DNA of 64,000 bases, from contig CM070588.1 in assembly GCA_036346355.1 (NCBI GenBank), positions 20,445,914 through 20,509,913 of the forward strand. The letters are read 5' to 3'. The notes below the pieces were generated by a model. That model was not told the DNA's origin and made no database searches. It saw only the letters and a list, made by a program, of their open reading frames with translations. Source of the stretch: Rhipidocladum racemiflorum. Lineage: Eukaryota; Streptophyta; Magnoliopsida; Poales; Poaceae. How positions within the stretch are numbered: position 1 is the first letter of the stretch; every line of letters starts with the position of its first letter. This document shows, in pieces, positions 43,990-55,274 of this stretch. The translations under genes were made by a program, and so were the position numbers.

Positions 43990-45400
43990 TGTCACCGCAG
44001 ATGCACCGCAGAATGCTACGGACGTCGTCTTGGGTAAGTTACTTGTTAACTCAGTACACCTTGATTTTGTTTGACTCGAGCTTCGCATTCGTTTGTTTCG
44101 CAAGGCTTTGCTACTAGAAATGATTTGAGGATTGCAAGACTTAAGTGCATGCTTTTAGTTCAAACCCACAGTTCCGAACTCCGAACGAAAGTAGGATGTT
44201 CCGGTGAGAATACTAATAGGTGGAATAGAGTTCCTAGCAAACCTTATAATTTTGGAGACCCGGACCTTAGACGTCATATTGGGAATGGATTGGTTATCCA
44301 AGCACAAGGCCGTATTGGATTGTGGACGAAGGACTATCTCGATTGAGAGCCCGTGTGGAAAGAAAGTGGAATTTCAAGCCCGCTGCGATTAGAGATGGAC
44401 AGTTGATGGTTAACGGTACCAAGGCAATCAGCATAGATGATGTCTCAAGAGTGAATGAGTACCCGAGATGTTTTTCCGAAGATCTACCTCGGTATGCCGC
44501 TGCAGGGGACATAGAGTTTGTGATAGAGCTTGTACTGAGTACAAGACCGATAGCAAAGAGACCCTATCGGATGTCCACCGAGGAGTTGGTAGAGATGAAG
44601 AAACAGCTAGAAGAGTTAACGGAGAAAGGATTTATCAGACCAGGCTCGTCGCCGTGGGGAGCACCGGTTTAGTTTGTCAAGAAGAAGGGCGGAAGTTTTA
44701 GGATGTGCATCGACTACCGTGCACTCAATGAAGTCACCGTGAAGAATAAGTATCCGCTACCAGGATTGATGATTTGTTTGATCAGGTGAGAGGAGCCGGA
44801 GTTTTCTCCAAGATTGATCTCGAGATCGGGATACCATCGATTGAAGATCCGATCGTAAGATATTCAAGACCGCATTCTCGTCAAGATATGGACAATACGA
44901 GTTCTGATTATGTCCTTTGGATCGATTTAATGCGCCAAATTATTTCATGAATATGATGAATAAGGTGTTCATGGAATATTTGGACAAGTTTGTCGTCATG
45001 TTCATAGATGATATTATAATCTACTCCAAAGCGGAGGATGAACATGCCGACACTTAAGGCGAAGTTTTGGAAAAGGCGAGGAACAACAACTTTTCGCCAA
45101 GTTCGCAAGTGTGATTTTTGGAAGGACAAGGTGGAGTTTCTTGGACATGTAATGACCGCATGAAGGAGTCGCCGTAGATCCAAGCAAAGTAGAAGTTGTG
45201 TTACATTGGGAGCAGCCAAAGGCGTGACCCATTCGAGTTTTCTTGGAATGGCGGGATACTACCGCCGTTTCATCGAAGGCTTCTCGACAATTGCGAAACC
45301 TCTTACGCAATTGCTTTGAAGAAGGAAAAGAAGTTTGCATGGACGCCGTAATGTGAGAAAGGATTTGAGAGTGAAGAAGCGATTGACATCAAGACCGTGT
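43990..45400 (+). pseudogene. G3 protease and reverse transcriptase, fragmented
   Basis: The protease site is damaged (TTTGACTCGAGCTTCGC in place of the DSGAS codons, near 44070-44086). RT blocks appear in pieces: PYRMSTEELVEMKKQ (near 44560), MCIDYRALN (near 44705) and FIDD (45007-45012). A TAG near 44671 and many indels interrupt it. Confidence 0.82.
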
Positions 45401-46830
45401 TAGTTCTACCGGATGTCGCTCAAAGCTTCGATATTTATTGTGACGCATCGCGCCAAGGACTTGGATGTGTCTTGATGCAGAATGGAAAGGTAAATTCGCT
45501 TATGCATCAAGGCGATTGAGGCCGCATGAGGAAAATTATCCGACACATGACCTAGAGTTAGCTGCCGTAGTGCATGCCTTGAAGATATGGCGTCACTATC
45601 GATCGGGAACAAATGTGAAGTGTATACGGATCATAAGAGCCTTAAGTACATATTCACCCAATCGGATCTCGAATATGAGGCAGAGGAGATGGTTAGAATT
45701 GATCAAGGACTATAATGTTGGAATCCATTACCATCCGGGAAGGCCAACGTAGTAGCCGATGCTCTGAGTCGGAAAAGCCATACCGTGAGTACGTTGCTAG
45801 CCACAAGTCGGGATGAGTTATGTGAGGATTTCTAAAATGAAGATTGAGGTGGTACCTAGCGGATTCTTGGCCACATTGGAAGTAAAGCCTACCTTAGAGG
45901 ATCGATCCAGAAGGACGTAAGGATGATGACAAGATCCGTAGGATTAAGTTCATCAAGGAGGAAGGCAAGGCGAGAGGACTTCAAGTTTGATGAGCAAGGC
46001 ACGTTGTGGATGAAGGATCGCATTTGTGTGCCTAACAAGAAGGAGTTAAAGCAACCGATTCTCGAAGAAGCCCATGACTCCAAGTACTCAATTCATCACA
46101 GGCGCCAAGATGTATCGAGGATCTCAAGGAGAGATTCTGTTGGCGAGTATGAAACGTGAAGTTGCCGAGCATGTTGCATTGTGCGACGTATGCCGGAGAG
46201 TCAAGGCAATGCATCGAGACCAGCGAGATTGCTACACGTGAAAATACCGAGTGGAAGTGGGAGGAAATCGGAATGGATTTCATTACCGGTTTGCCGAAGA
46301 CTCAAGGAGGTTATGACTCCATATGGGTTATAGTGGATCGCTTGACTAAAGTAGCCCATTTTATCCCCGTGAAGACCACTTACTCGGGAGATAAATTAGC
46401 GTAATTGTACATGATCGAGATTGTCTGTTTGCACGGAGTGCCAAAGAGGATTGTATCAGACGAGGTACCCAATTTACCTCAAGGTTCGGGAATAAGTTGC
46501 ATGAAGCCATGGGAACCCGTTTGAACTTCAAGATGTGACTTATCATCCATGCAGACGGATGGACAGGCCAGAAAGAGTCAACCAGATTCTCGGAGGATAT
46601 GTTGAGAGCTTGTGTATTAGCTTATGCTACCTCTTGGGATAAGAGTTTGCCGTATGCCGAGTTCGGGCCATACAACAATAGTTCTCGGGCTAGTTTACTG
46701 ATGTCACCTGTTGAGGCACTGTGTGGTCGACCCTGTCGGACGCCATTGACTTGGAATGAGACGGGCGAGCGCCGTGTCTTTGGGCCTGATAGTCTTCAAG
46801 AGGTCAAGAGCGGTCGCCATGATTAGGGAA
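45401..46830 (+). pseudogene. G3 RNase H and integrase, fragmented
   Basis: RNase H pieces: FDIYCDASRQ near 45430 and NYPTHDLELAAVVHALK from about 45531. Integrase pieces: the HHCC region near 46065-46190, WEEIGMDFITGLPKT near 46260 (first Asp) and a disrupted D/E region near 46455-46575. Frames change at least every 200-300 bases. Confidence 0.82.
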
Positions 46831-47335
46831 AGGTTGAAGATAGCCCAATCACGACAGAAGAGTTATCTTGACAATCGTCGCCGAGACTTGAGTTTTGAAC
46901 CGTAAGACTTTGTATACCTCGAGTTACGCCTCTCGGGGGAGTTAAGAGGTTCCATGCCAAAGGGAAACTCGCACCCGTTATGTTGGACCATTTAAGATTT
47001 TGAGCCGCAGAGGCGAAGTTGCTTATCACCGGAGTTGCCGCAAGCTGTTAGCAGGAGTGCATGACGTATTCCTTGTGTCCGATTGAAGAAGTGTCTCCGA
47101 GTTCCCGAGGAATGCAGACACCGCTAGAGTCAATTGAGTTGCAAGAGGATTTGACTTATAAGGAGCATCCCGTGAGGATTCTAGACACAATGGATCGAGA
47201 AACTAGAAACAAGTCAACCCGTTTAGAGAGTTCAAAGTGGAGCAACCATGAAGAAAGCGAAGCGACTTGGGAGCCAAGAGGATTTGAAGAAAGAGTTTCC
47301 AAACCTATTCCTTTAGTAAGCCCTGAATCTAGGGA
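46831..47335 (+). pseudogene. G3 integrase tail and chromodomain remnant
   Basis: YKEHPVRILDTMDRETRNKS and WSNHEESEATWE are visible at about 47155-47280 as in G2. The core between them carries a codon-level change (RLESSKW for the expected CRVQW), and the frame shifts in the last helix. Confidence 0.78.
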
Positions 47336-47347
47336 CGAGATTCTATT

Positions 47348-47361
47348 AAGGGGGGGAGGTT
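47348..47361 (+). other. Polypurine tract, G3
   Basis: AAGGGGGGGAGGTT, identical to G2. Confidence 0.9.
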
Positions 47362-50300
47362 TGTAACACCCCAAAATTTTGCTTTTCTTAAATTCATGTG
47401 TGATTTGGCACTTTGGTGAATTTTTGGAATTTTCTGGAATTTATTTGGATTTATTTGGAATTTATTTGAATTTATTCCATTTTGAAATAATTAAAGAATT
47501 TAATTTTGCAAATAAAATTTTGTTGGAAATATTTTATTTGAGTCCAAAATGTTCCAAAATATTTTCCCATTTTTGGAATTTTTCGAGTATTTTGCTATTT
47601 TTAATGAATTAAATGAATTATCGAATTATTTTAAATATTAAATCGCTGGAAAATGCGAGTGGGTTTGTATCGTTCATCCGATCGAGCCCGAGTCGACTCG
47701 AGTTCGAGTCCGACCGAACCGACCTCGAGCCGTGGTTGAGTCGAACCCACTCGTAGAACCCAAACTCGTCACGGCCGTTGGATCAAGATCCAACAGCCAC
47801 GATTGAGCCACGTCACCGGACCCGAGCCCGACCGAGCCAGCCAGCTCGCCCGAGTCCGACCCGAACCCAAACTCACGCACCGTTGGATCTCGATCCAATG
47901 GCTGTGCGCGTGCCACGTAGCCCAGTCCGAGTCCTCGCCGGACTCCGCCGCCGCAACGGAGCAGGTCTCGGTCTCCGTGCGTTTCACGGACGCCGAGGGC
48001 CCTATTTACTGCGCCGCCACCCGTCTTGCGTGACGCCGACTTCCGTGGCGCACTGCGTAGCCCTGAACAACGCCGCTGGCCGCCGTCTAGCCGCAATCGC
48101 CGCCGGAAGTTGCCGTAGCGTTCAGCCGTAGTTTTTCGCCGATTGCCGCCATCTCCGCTGCCCTCCGCCGTTGAGGTCAGATCTGGAACCGGAGGCCAAG
48201 CCGCGTCGGGAGGGACCTCTCACATCGCCGAACACGCCCGGCGCCGTTGCCGTGGTCGCCGTCCCCAACTCCGGCAAGCGGCCGCCGTGGGCCATCGACG
48301 GACTTCAAGATCTCTCGGTAGTCGGATCTCCATCCAAGGGCCTGGGTGCGCCACGTCATCTCACGGTGAGATTTCGTCCAAAATCCGAGATCCAATCTTG
48401 ACCGTCCGATCTAGATCCAACGGTCCCGAGATCAACCGCGTTCACCCCAAATGCGTGAGTCCAGATCAATCCGACCGTTGATTTTCAAATCAACTGGCCG
48501 AGATCTAGCCACGCGTGCGGAGATCGACCGCGTCGCGGCCGATCCACGCCGCGTGAGCGTGTCTCGACACGCGGGCCCGCGTGTCGGCCAGGACAACCAA
48601 ACCGCACCATGACGTCACGGGCGTCATGGCGAGCCCCGATGTCGATGCTGGTCGTCCCAGCGCTGACGTCAGCAATGACGTCACCCATGGGACCCACCTG
48701 TCAGCGCTGTGGGCTGAGCCCCGCTGACGTCAGCAATGACGTCACCCGAGTGGTCCCACATGTCAGTCTCACGTGGAGCCGTGGACCGGGTCCACGGTAG
48801 ACCCGAGCCGAGCGTGGGACCGAGTCCATGGATCTACCGACGTCAGCAGACCAATCCAGTGCTGCCACGTGTCCCTGCTGACGCAATAAATGATTTTCCG
48901 AAAAAGAAAATGATTTAATAAATCGGTTTAATAATTGATTTGAATTTCAAAACTTCAAACGCTTATAACTTTTGCGTTTCAACTCCGATTTGAGTGATTC
49001 AAATTTCTAAATTTGTATAAAATTGAGATCTACCTAAATATTAATTTTATTTAATTTTTGGACTAAAGTTTTTACCTGCAAAATTATTTAATTGATTATT
49101 TAAACTTTAAATAATCATAACTTTTGCGTCTTAACTCCAAATTTGACGATTCTAGTTTCTAAAAACTCATAAAATTATGTTCTCTCTGTTTATGGATTTT
49201 ATTTGGATGTTTGGACACTTTTTGCCTATTGTTTATTCGTGTATTTGCTATTTGCATGCTTTACGAGTAGACGTTGAAGTGCCAAGGATTCAAGGAGTAG
49301 TATTGACTCAGGATCCAACTCAAGACCAAGAACAAGTACTTTTTGAAGGCAAGTTGTGCTTTGACCATGTTGATCCTATTTCGAAATCTATTTTGATTTA
49401 AACTATTGCATGCTAGTTCAATTAGAAAAATACTTTGTTTAAACATGGGGGTTAGATAAATACCAATTTGCTGTATGACACCTTGATTATTTAAGTATGT
49501 GCCATTATCCCTTGTCACCCTAGTTGTGGATTACTAGTTGGACATTATTAAATCGCCAACATGGGTTTAGACCGTTGTAGTATACTGCTTAGACCTGCTA
49601 CGTGCTCATAACATGATTTTGGATAATCAAATGTTAATATTGACTTAATGATATATTGAACCTGTTTTGGAAAGGTATCATGTGATGTTGATGGCACGTG
49701 GTGCATGGTAATCAACTGGGGTTTGATAAACAGTTTTCGACCGAGGCATGTGGCAAGAGTAATCAGGTGGGCCAGTTGTGGCATTGGGAGTGTTGATTTG
49801 GTTCTTCGGGTAGTCTTGCCCTGGTCACCCTAAGGACTTAACCTTGCAAGCCTTTGAACTGGGTCTAACGTGCAACCACATGTCTGTAATGGGACGGACC
49901 TAGTTGACTAAGTTGCTAATAACGTACCTGTGGGACCTCAGGAGGTCAACTACACCCTTTGTGTAAGTTGTACGGGGGAGCGTACCGGGGCTGTGGCCAG
50001 GTACCCATCTAACGGTTGATTGGCCTAGACTTCGCCTTAGCGAAGTGAAGGTTTATTGCTCAATAACCTTGGAGGACCACTTGTATTGTTAGAAGTCTCC
50101 GAAAGACTTTGTTACGGGAACTCGCCTTTGTGGTGTTTGACTGTATCTTGTGGGTAAAGTGCATAACCTCTGCAGAGTTTAGAATCTATTCGAATAGCCG
50201 TGTCCGCGGTATTGGACATCGCTCGGGAATTACAGTCAAGGGTTAGATTTTCTCAAAAATAACTTTGGTTTGAAAGGTTGGGCTGGATTAATAATGAAGT

Positions 50301-50884
50301 TGATGGAAATGTGGATTAGGATGGGAAAGATGTTTATTAAATTCCTTGAAAAGTTATCTATGCTTTACTTGTTTCTACTGCTTTCGAATCTACTTATATT
50401 ACTTTTCAAATGCTGTTTACTGCAAATATACCTTGAGCTATTCCTTTGTATTAAGCCATGCATATAGTATATTAGCCTGCATCCTGTGCATGACTTGCTG
50501 AGTACCAAGTACTCACCCTTGCCACAATACAACACCAGTTGAAGAGGAGACTGCACAAGCTTTGGAGGAGGAGCTCCAAGAGGATCCGTCTACTTAGGGA
50601 AGCGAGCCGATCGCTTGCCTGTGGTATACTGGATGGCGCCACGAAGTTATTTGATTTTCCGCTGCTATTATTTTTCTCTGAATAAGTTTCGCCTTGCGAG
50701 GCATATATTTGTAACTTGACCATAAGGTCGAGTAACCAGTTTGACTATTTAAATAAAGTACTTATTTAGTATCGAGTGGTATGATTGTGATATTTACTGA
50801 TGTTAAGACTGTGTGCACTAGCGTGTTCCTGGACTAGTGCTGAATACACAGAGGGTCCGGATTTGCAAATTCGGGGTCCCGACA
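47362..50884 (+). repeat. 3' LTR of G3 (3523 bp)
   Basis: Pairs with 38160-41695. Ends TCCCGACA then ATCAG. Its hairpin and last exon-like segment near 50500-50595 match the 5' copy; the GCCCAGTCAGTTG block of the 5' LTR reads GCCGATCGCTTG here. Confidence 0.9.
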
Positions 50885-50889
50885 ATCAG
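50885..50889. repeat. Target site duplication, G3 right
   Basis: ATCAG, the partner of 38155-38159. Confidence 0.9.
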
Positions 50890-52777
50890 CCCCACACACA
50901 AAAACAAATACAACTTTCGCGATGGTTTACGATTACCGTCCATCGCCTCACAACCCATAGCAAGGCCTTCACCGTTGTAACGGTACCGTATTGGGATGGT
51001 ATACTCCAACACCTGTGCGAGGTGAGGGAGACCCTTAGACAGCACCAGCACGTCAGTGACTGTCCAACTACTTCGACCTACCACGGCGCAAGACCAGTCA
51101 CTCACTCCTGTACTATGTTCAGGTCATCCCATACTAACACATGTGGTTGTACGATTTGACTCAGTTAACACCATCAAGTTCGGTTCTTAGGGTTGCACAG
51201 ACGAGACCTCCACCCGTCCGTCCGGTATAAAACCACCTTTCACCTTTTTCCTTTTCCTCTTTTTACCAACATAGCTTTTTCCACCAAAATCACCATTTCA
51301 AAATCCTAATTAAGTTTCCAAAAGAATTTGATTGACTGGGTCCACCGATCAACTATCAATTGCACTAACGCTGGGCTAAGCGTATGCAATTATTAAACAT
51401 GTAACCCAATTGACACTTAATACGGTGTCTACCATTATCCTAGGGATTTACAAGGATCTCAATGTAACTGATAATCGAGGAAAACCATTCAATCCAGGTT
51501 TAACTACCAATGCCCACAATTTATCATTTGTACCAGCCGGCCTCAGAGACCAAAGGAGGAGCTCAGTGGAAATTAACTGCTGGCGTTGTGGTTACGGTAG
51601 TGCCGGCCTCAGGAAGAAATTAGGATTTCGCAAAATGGGATTTTGCGCAAACGGATTCGAAACTTCACGACGATCGCATGGTTAGGTTCCTAGTGATGCC
51701 AGAGACCAATCCATGTAGGTCTCACCAAGTTTCGAGTTCGTTTAACCCAATTTCCATTTTTTCGAACTCGATAACCCTAATTACCGTTAGAATTCGACTT
51801 TCAATCCAAATCAAGTCCAAATTTGATTCTTTTTGGGAGGGTCGACTTCTAACGACATCAGATATATTCTAGAGTCATATCCTCAGCTTTTGGAGCTAGG
51901 GTTCAAGGAAAACTCCAAAACTTGAGAATTTGACTCCGCTTGCGAACAAATTCGATAAACTCCGAATCAGGGTATTCGACTTGACCTTTTTCAAGAACTA
52001 GAACCGATAGGACACCAATAACCAATACGAGTCACTCTCGGGATTTTTGGTGCTTCGAAACTCGAAGACGCTCCAAAAAGCTCGATAATGCACTTTTTGC
52101 AAATCGAATCGAAATGAAGGATTTGCGACTAATGTATTAATTCTTTTTGCACGTAAGGGTTCCACAGGGTCTAACTCGCACTCAAAAACTCTTCGCACGA
52201 TGATCGAACCTTTCGAACTCAAAACCCTCAATTGGAACTAAATTCGATTCCAGATCCGGATTGAGATCAAACTCAAATCTTTTCACAGGAATCGAACTCA
52301 GACAACGTCAGATATACTCAAAGGTCAATTTCTCGACTTTCCGGAGTTAGGGTCCAAAGGAACTCCAAAAATTCGGGAAAACGACTTTTGGGCGAATAAA
52401 TCCAACAGAGAACCGATTAGAGTTTTCAGATCGAATCGTCCACGCTAACTTATTATACTAAGCTAACCTAGGTCTAGCAACTCCAAAACGCGACGATGCA
52501 CCTCTAGGGTTAGGGTTTCAAGACTAAACCAAAAGAGAAACTAATAGAGAAGAGAGGGGGACATAGGGTTTAGCTCAAAACCTCGGGGATCGAACTGGAA
52601 CTCGATTCCAGCGGTCTTGAGGCTGCTCTAGGGCTTGAGGAAGATCCTCCACGTCTCGCGGCTTGACCTCTTGCTACTCCTTGAGCTCCACAACCATCAA
52701 GAAGTGAGAGGGAGAGAGGGATCAGTGGAGGGAGAGGGAGAGAATGGCAGGGAGAGGGAGAGAAAGCACAGGAGAGT
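50890..52777 (-). mobile_element. LTR E, 5' part (minus strand), between G3 and A2
   Basis: Continuation of 36671-38154 across the G3 insertion. It is a low-complexity, non-coding LTR-like stretch with several GAGTTCGA-type repeats, a CT-rich tract near 52690-52770 (CTCTCCCTCTCC on the minus strand) and TCTGACGT-type copies near 51860 and 52310. I see no gene. It ends at the A2 target duplication AGAGT. Confidence 0.5.
52773..52777. repeat. Target site duplication, A2 left
   Basis: AGAGT, repeated at 63290-63294. Confidence 0.9.
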
Positions 52778-53913
52778 TGTGACACCACGGAGTGTCATAA
52801 TCTTATAAAATGTGGATGTTGAGGTCAAAACATTATAAAATATGTAAATAGAGGTTAAAACTTTACGTTATGCCGTTTATAGCGTGTTTTTGGGCCGTTT
52901 TCGGGTGTTTGGGCCTCTCCGGAGGACTTTGGGCCTTGGGGGTAGAGTTGGGCCTCCGGTGGAAGGGTTTGGGCCCAAGGGGGGGATTTTTGGGCAGCCA
53001 AATCTAGCCCCCACCCCTTGGTGCGCCCCAAACTCCCTCTCCCAACCCTAGCCGCCACCCCTAGCCCCCCCATGCGCCTCCACCCTTCCCCTTCCTCTCC
53101 CTCTTCCCCCATGGCGCCACCACCCCTCTCCTCCCCTCTCGACCTCCCTTATTGCCCCTAGGCGAGTTGTCCACATTAACACCTTGAAGATCCGTCCATT
53201 GGAGCGCTCCGCGATGAGGAGATCCGATAGATTTAGAGCGAGGAGCGAGAAGCAAGGAGCGAGGAGCGATCCGGGAGGAGATCTATTGGGTTTTCGTGCG
53301 TCGGGCGAAGGTATGGCCATGGGACTCCTTGGGGTTGGGCTAGGTACTGTTCTAAGGATCAATATCATGTTTTTAGATCAATTGGTGGTGCTGGATTTGA
53401 GTAGATTGGATTAGATCTAGAAGTTGCCACGTTCTCTGTTTTGGACAGCATGAGCAGTCGTCCTAGGGTTTAGTTTTTCGCCAATTTAGAATCCGAATTT
53501 GGTCGTCCTCCTATTGAAGAACTTGTATATGATTTCAATACCTTTCAGTGGGTATAAAGAACGTTAAATTCGGATCAACCGTTTGAAAGTTATGGCTGTT
53601 TTACCGAGCGTGTTAAAATCTGTGACGTGATTGGAATAGATCACGGTATTCTGTAGATTAAACCACTTTAGAATCCGTATAAGTCTTTCCTTATACTTAG
53701 AAAAAGTTGGGAACTTTCCTAAGCTACGCGAGGATGTACTCGTTTAATTGATTCGGAGTCCCAAAACTCAAGTTATGCCTTTTGGAAGGCTGCTGTCCCG
53801 ACAGGACAGAACCTCTGTTTTTTTGGGTGTTGCGAGTAGTTGGAACGTCGGGGTATGAGGGTTTGCATACTGTTTTGTGGACATGATTGTGAGTGTGTGG
53901 TACCTATGTGCAG

Positions 53914-53970
53914 GTGGTGTGACCCCAGGAGTGCCTTCTACTTCTCGCCAATCCGTCGCCCGTGGTTGAG
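53914..53970 (+). other. Proposed LTR exon (middle) of A2
   Basis: 57 bases from TATGTGCAG| to GGTTGAG|GCAAGT, the same GC donor hexamer as in G. Frame WCDPRSAFYFSPIRRPWL, joining in phase with 54638 on. Present in both A2 LTRs (62168-62226 region); in A1 the ends are conserved. Confidence 0.45.
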
Positions 53971-54107
53971 GCAAGTGTATTGGAAAGGGTAGCGGTTGTA
54001 GTTTGTTTGATTGATTGAGATTGAAATTTGAATATATGATATGTTCACATGCCATGATTTAATGTTTGCCATTGATATGATGAATATGTTTATTATGTGA
54101 TGGTGCC

Positions 54108-54209
54108 ATGAGTTAATGTACAAGTTATCTATGATGATGCCATGTGTTAATGTACAAGATATCTATGATGATGCCATGTGTTAATGTACAAGTTATTCAT
54201 GATGTTGGC
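54108..54209 (+). repeat. 34-bp tandem repeat, three units
   Basis: Units start at 54108, 54142 and 54176, each beginning ATGWGTTAATGTACAAG. The same triple is in the 3' LTR near 62366-62465. Confidence 0.85.
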
Positions 54210-54460
54210 ATATTTGCATACATGGCATGATACATGGCCCGGGCGGTGAGAAAGTCATAACTAGTCCGAGGAAGGTCGGTGAGAAAGTTATGACTATTCC
54301 GGAGAGCCAATGAGTAAGTCCTACATCGTGATTCCATTCACCGCGTTGAACGGAAGCGAGGAGTAGTCACCCTCCATCTTCGGGATGGAAGGGGGGAGAG
54401 GGTGCACACCGACGGGTGTGTACTCAACCATACCGGTATGAGTTTCCAAGGATATATGAG

Positions 54461-54480
54461 CATCGCATCGCATCGCATCG
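54461..54480 (+). repeat. (CATCG)4 microsatellite
   Basis: Four CATCG units; the 3' LTR has one at the matching spot (near 62704), so it changed length after insertion. Confidence 0.85.
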
Positions 54481-54598
54481 CATTGCATACATAATGATGA
54501 TGATAATGATTTGTGAACATGAATGAGATGATATACATGATGTAAGTTGTTGTAGCCATGTAATTGTTTTTGTTTGTACCATTGCAATATACTTGCTG

Positions 54599-54613
54599 AG
54601 TGATGAACTCACG
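54599..54613 (+). other. LTR hairpin of A2
   Basis: TGAGT, loop GATGA, ACTCA, in ACTTGC-hairpin-CGCTTGTG context, about 24 bases before the acceptor at 54637. Confidence 0.55.
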
Positions 54614-54637
54614 CTTGTGTTTATGTTGTTTTTTTAG

Positions 54638-54722
54638 GTACCATGACACCAGCATGTGGGAAAGGGCATTAGCTACACATCTTCACGTAGTTCCAGTCAA
54701 ATTTACCAACCTTGAGTCATGA
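54638..54722 (+). other. Proposed LTR exon (last) of A2
   Basis: Begins after TTTTTTTAG|. In phase with 53914-53970 it reads RYHDTSMWERALATH... to a TGA at 54720-54722. The 3' LTR copy is also open. Confidence 0.45.
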
Positions 54723-55062
54723 TCATAATAATAGTGCCCTGAACTAGGTGTATGGAATAATTTTAATGTGTTGTTGATCCTCTTTGCTTAGCTATAGATG
54801 TTTGTGTGGTTGGTTTTGGTTTAATTGCTTATGATGATGTTTTATCCATTATATATTGCTGCTTTAGATGTGTTATGTTATGAAATATTTTGCTATGATA
54901 TTGCTATTGTTCAAATCATGATAAAACAAAGGAGATGCTGTCGAAATTTCGGTTTTTAGCATTTGCGCCTTTGCTGTAATTTATAGTTAGTTGTGGTATT
55001 TAGATGTTGTTTTGTCTATGTTTGGTAGCATTCTGGCATACTAGATGCTGGGGAGTTACAGT

Positions 55063-55074
55063 TGGTATCAGAGC
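55063..55074 (+). other. Primer binding site, A2
   Basis: TGGTATCAGAGC two bases after the LTR, Met-tRNA type. Confidence 0.88.
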
Positions 55075-55269
55075 GGGCTGTAGGTCCTTGGAATGTGTAT
55101 TTTTAGCGTCATGCTATAGGGTACAACTAAAATGTGATGTGGAATAACTTAGAAACATGGCTTAGGTTTTAACTAAAATTTTGTCATAGGATGGCAACAT
55201 TAAAACTTGCAAAAGTGGTATAACTAATCTAAAATTTGACACACATGGATGCACAGTAGGAAAAGGGTA

Positions 55270-55274
55270 TGGGT
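55270..55274. repeat. Target site duplication of solo copia LTR, left
   Basis: TGGGT, repeated at 56793-56797. Confidence 0.9.

Larger units (their letters stand above)
38160..50884 (+). mobile_element. Chromovirus G3, full length with ATCAG duplication, heavily scrambled
   Basis: Same family as G2 with both LTRs, primer site, ORF1, gag, pol, chromodomain remnant and purine tract, 12,725 bp. The perfect 5-bp duplication shows one intact insertion into LTR E. The sequence has dozens of 1-4 base changes that wreck every frame; many fall at CAG or CTG, and often only one of the two LTRs is affected. Confidence 0.92.
52778..55060 (+). repeat. 5' LTR of A2 (2283 bp)
   Basis: TGTGACACC to GGGAGTTACA. 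Contains the proposed middle exon (53914-53970), a 34-bp triple repeat (54108-54209), the paired GGTGAGAAAGT element near 54245-54290, CATCG repeats at 54461-54480, a hairpin and a last exon-like segment from 54638. Very similar to 61030-63289. Confidence 0.92.
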
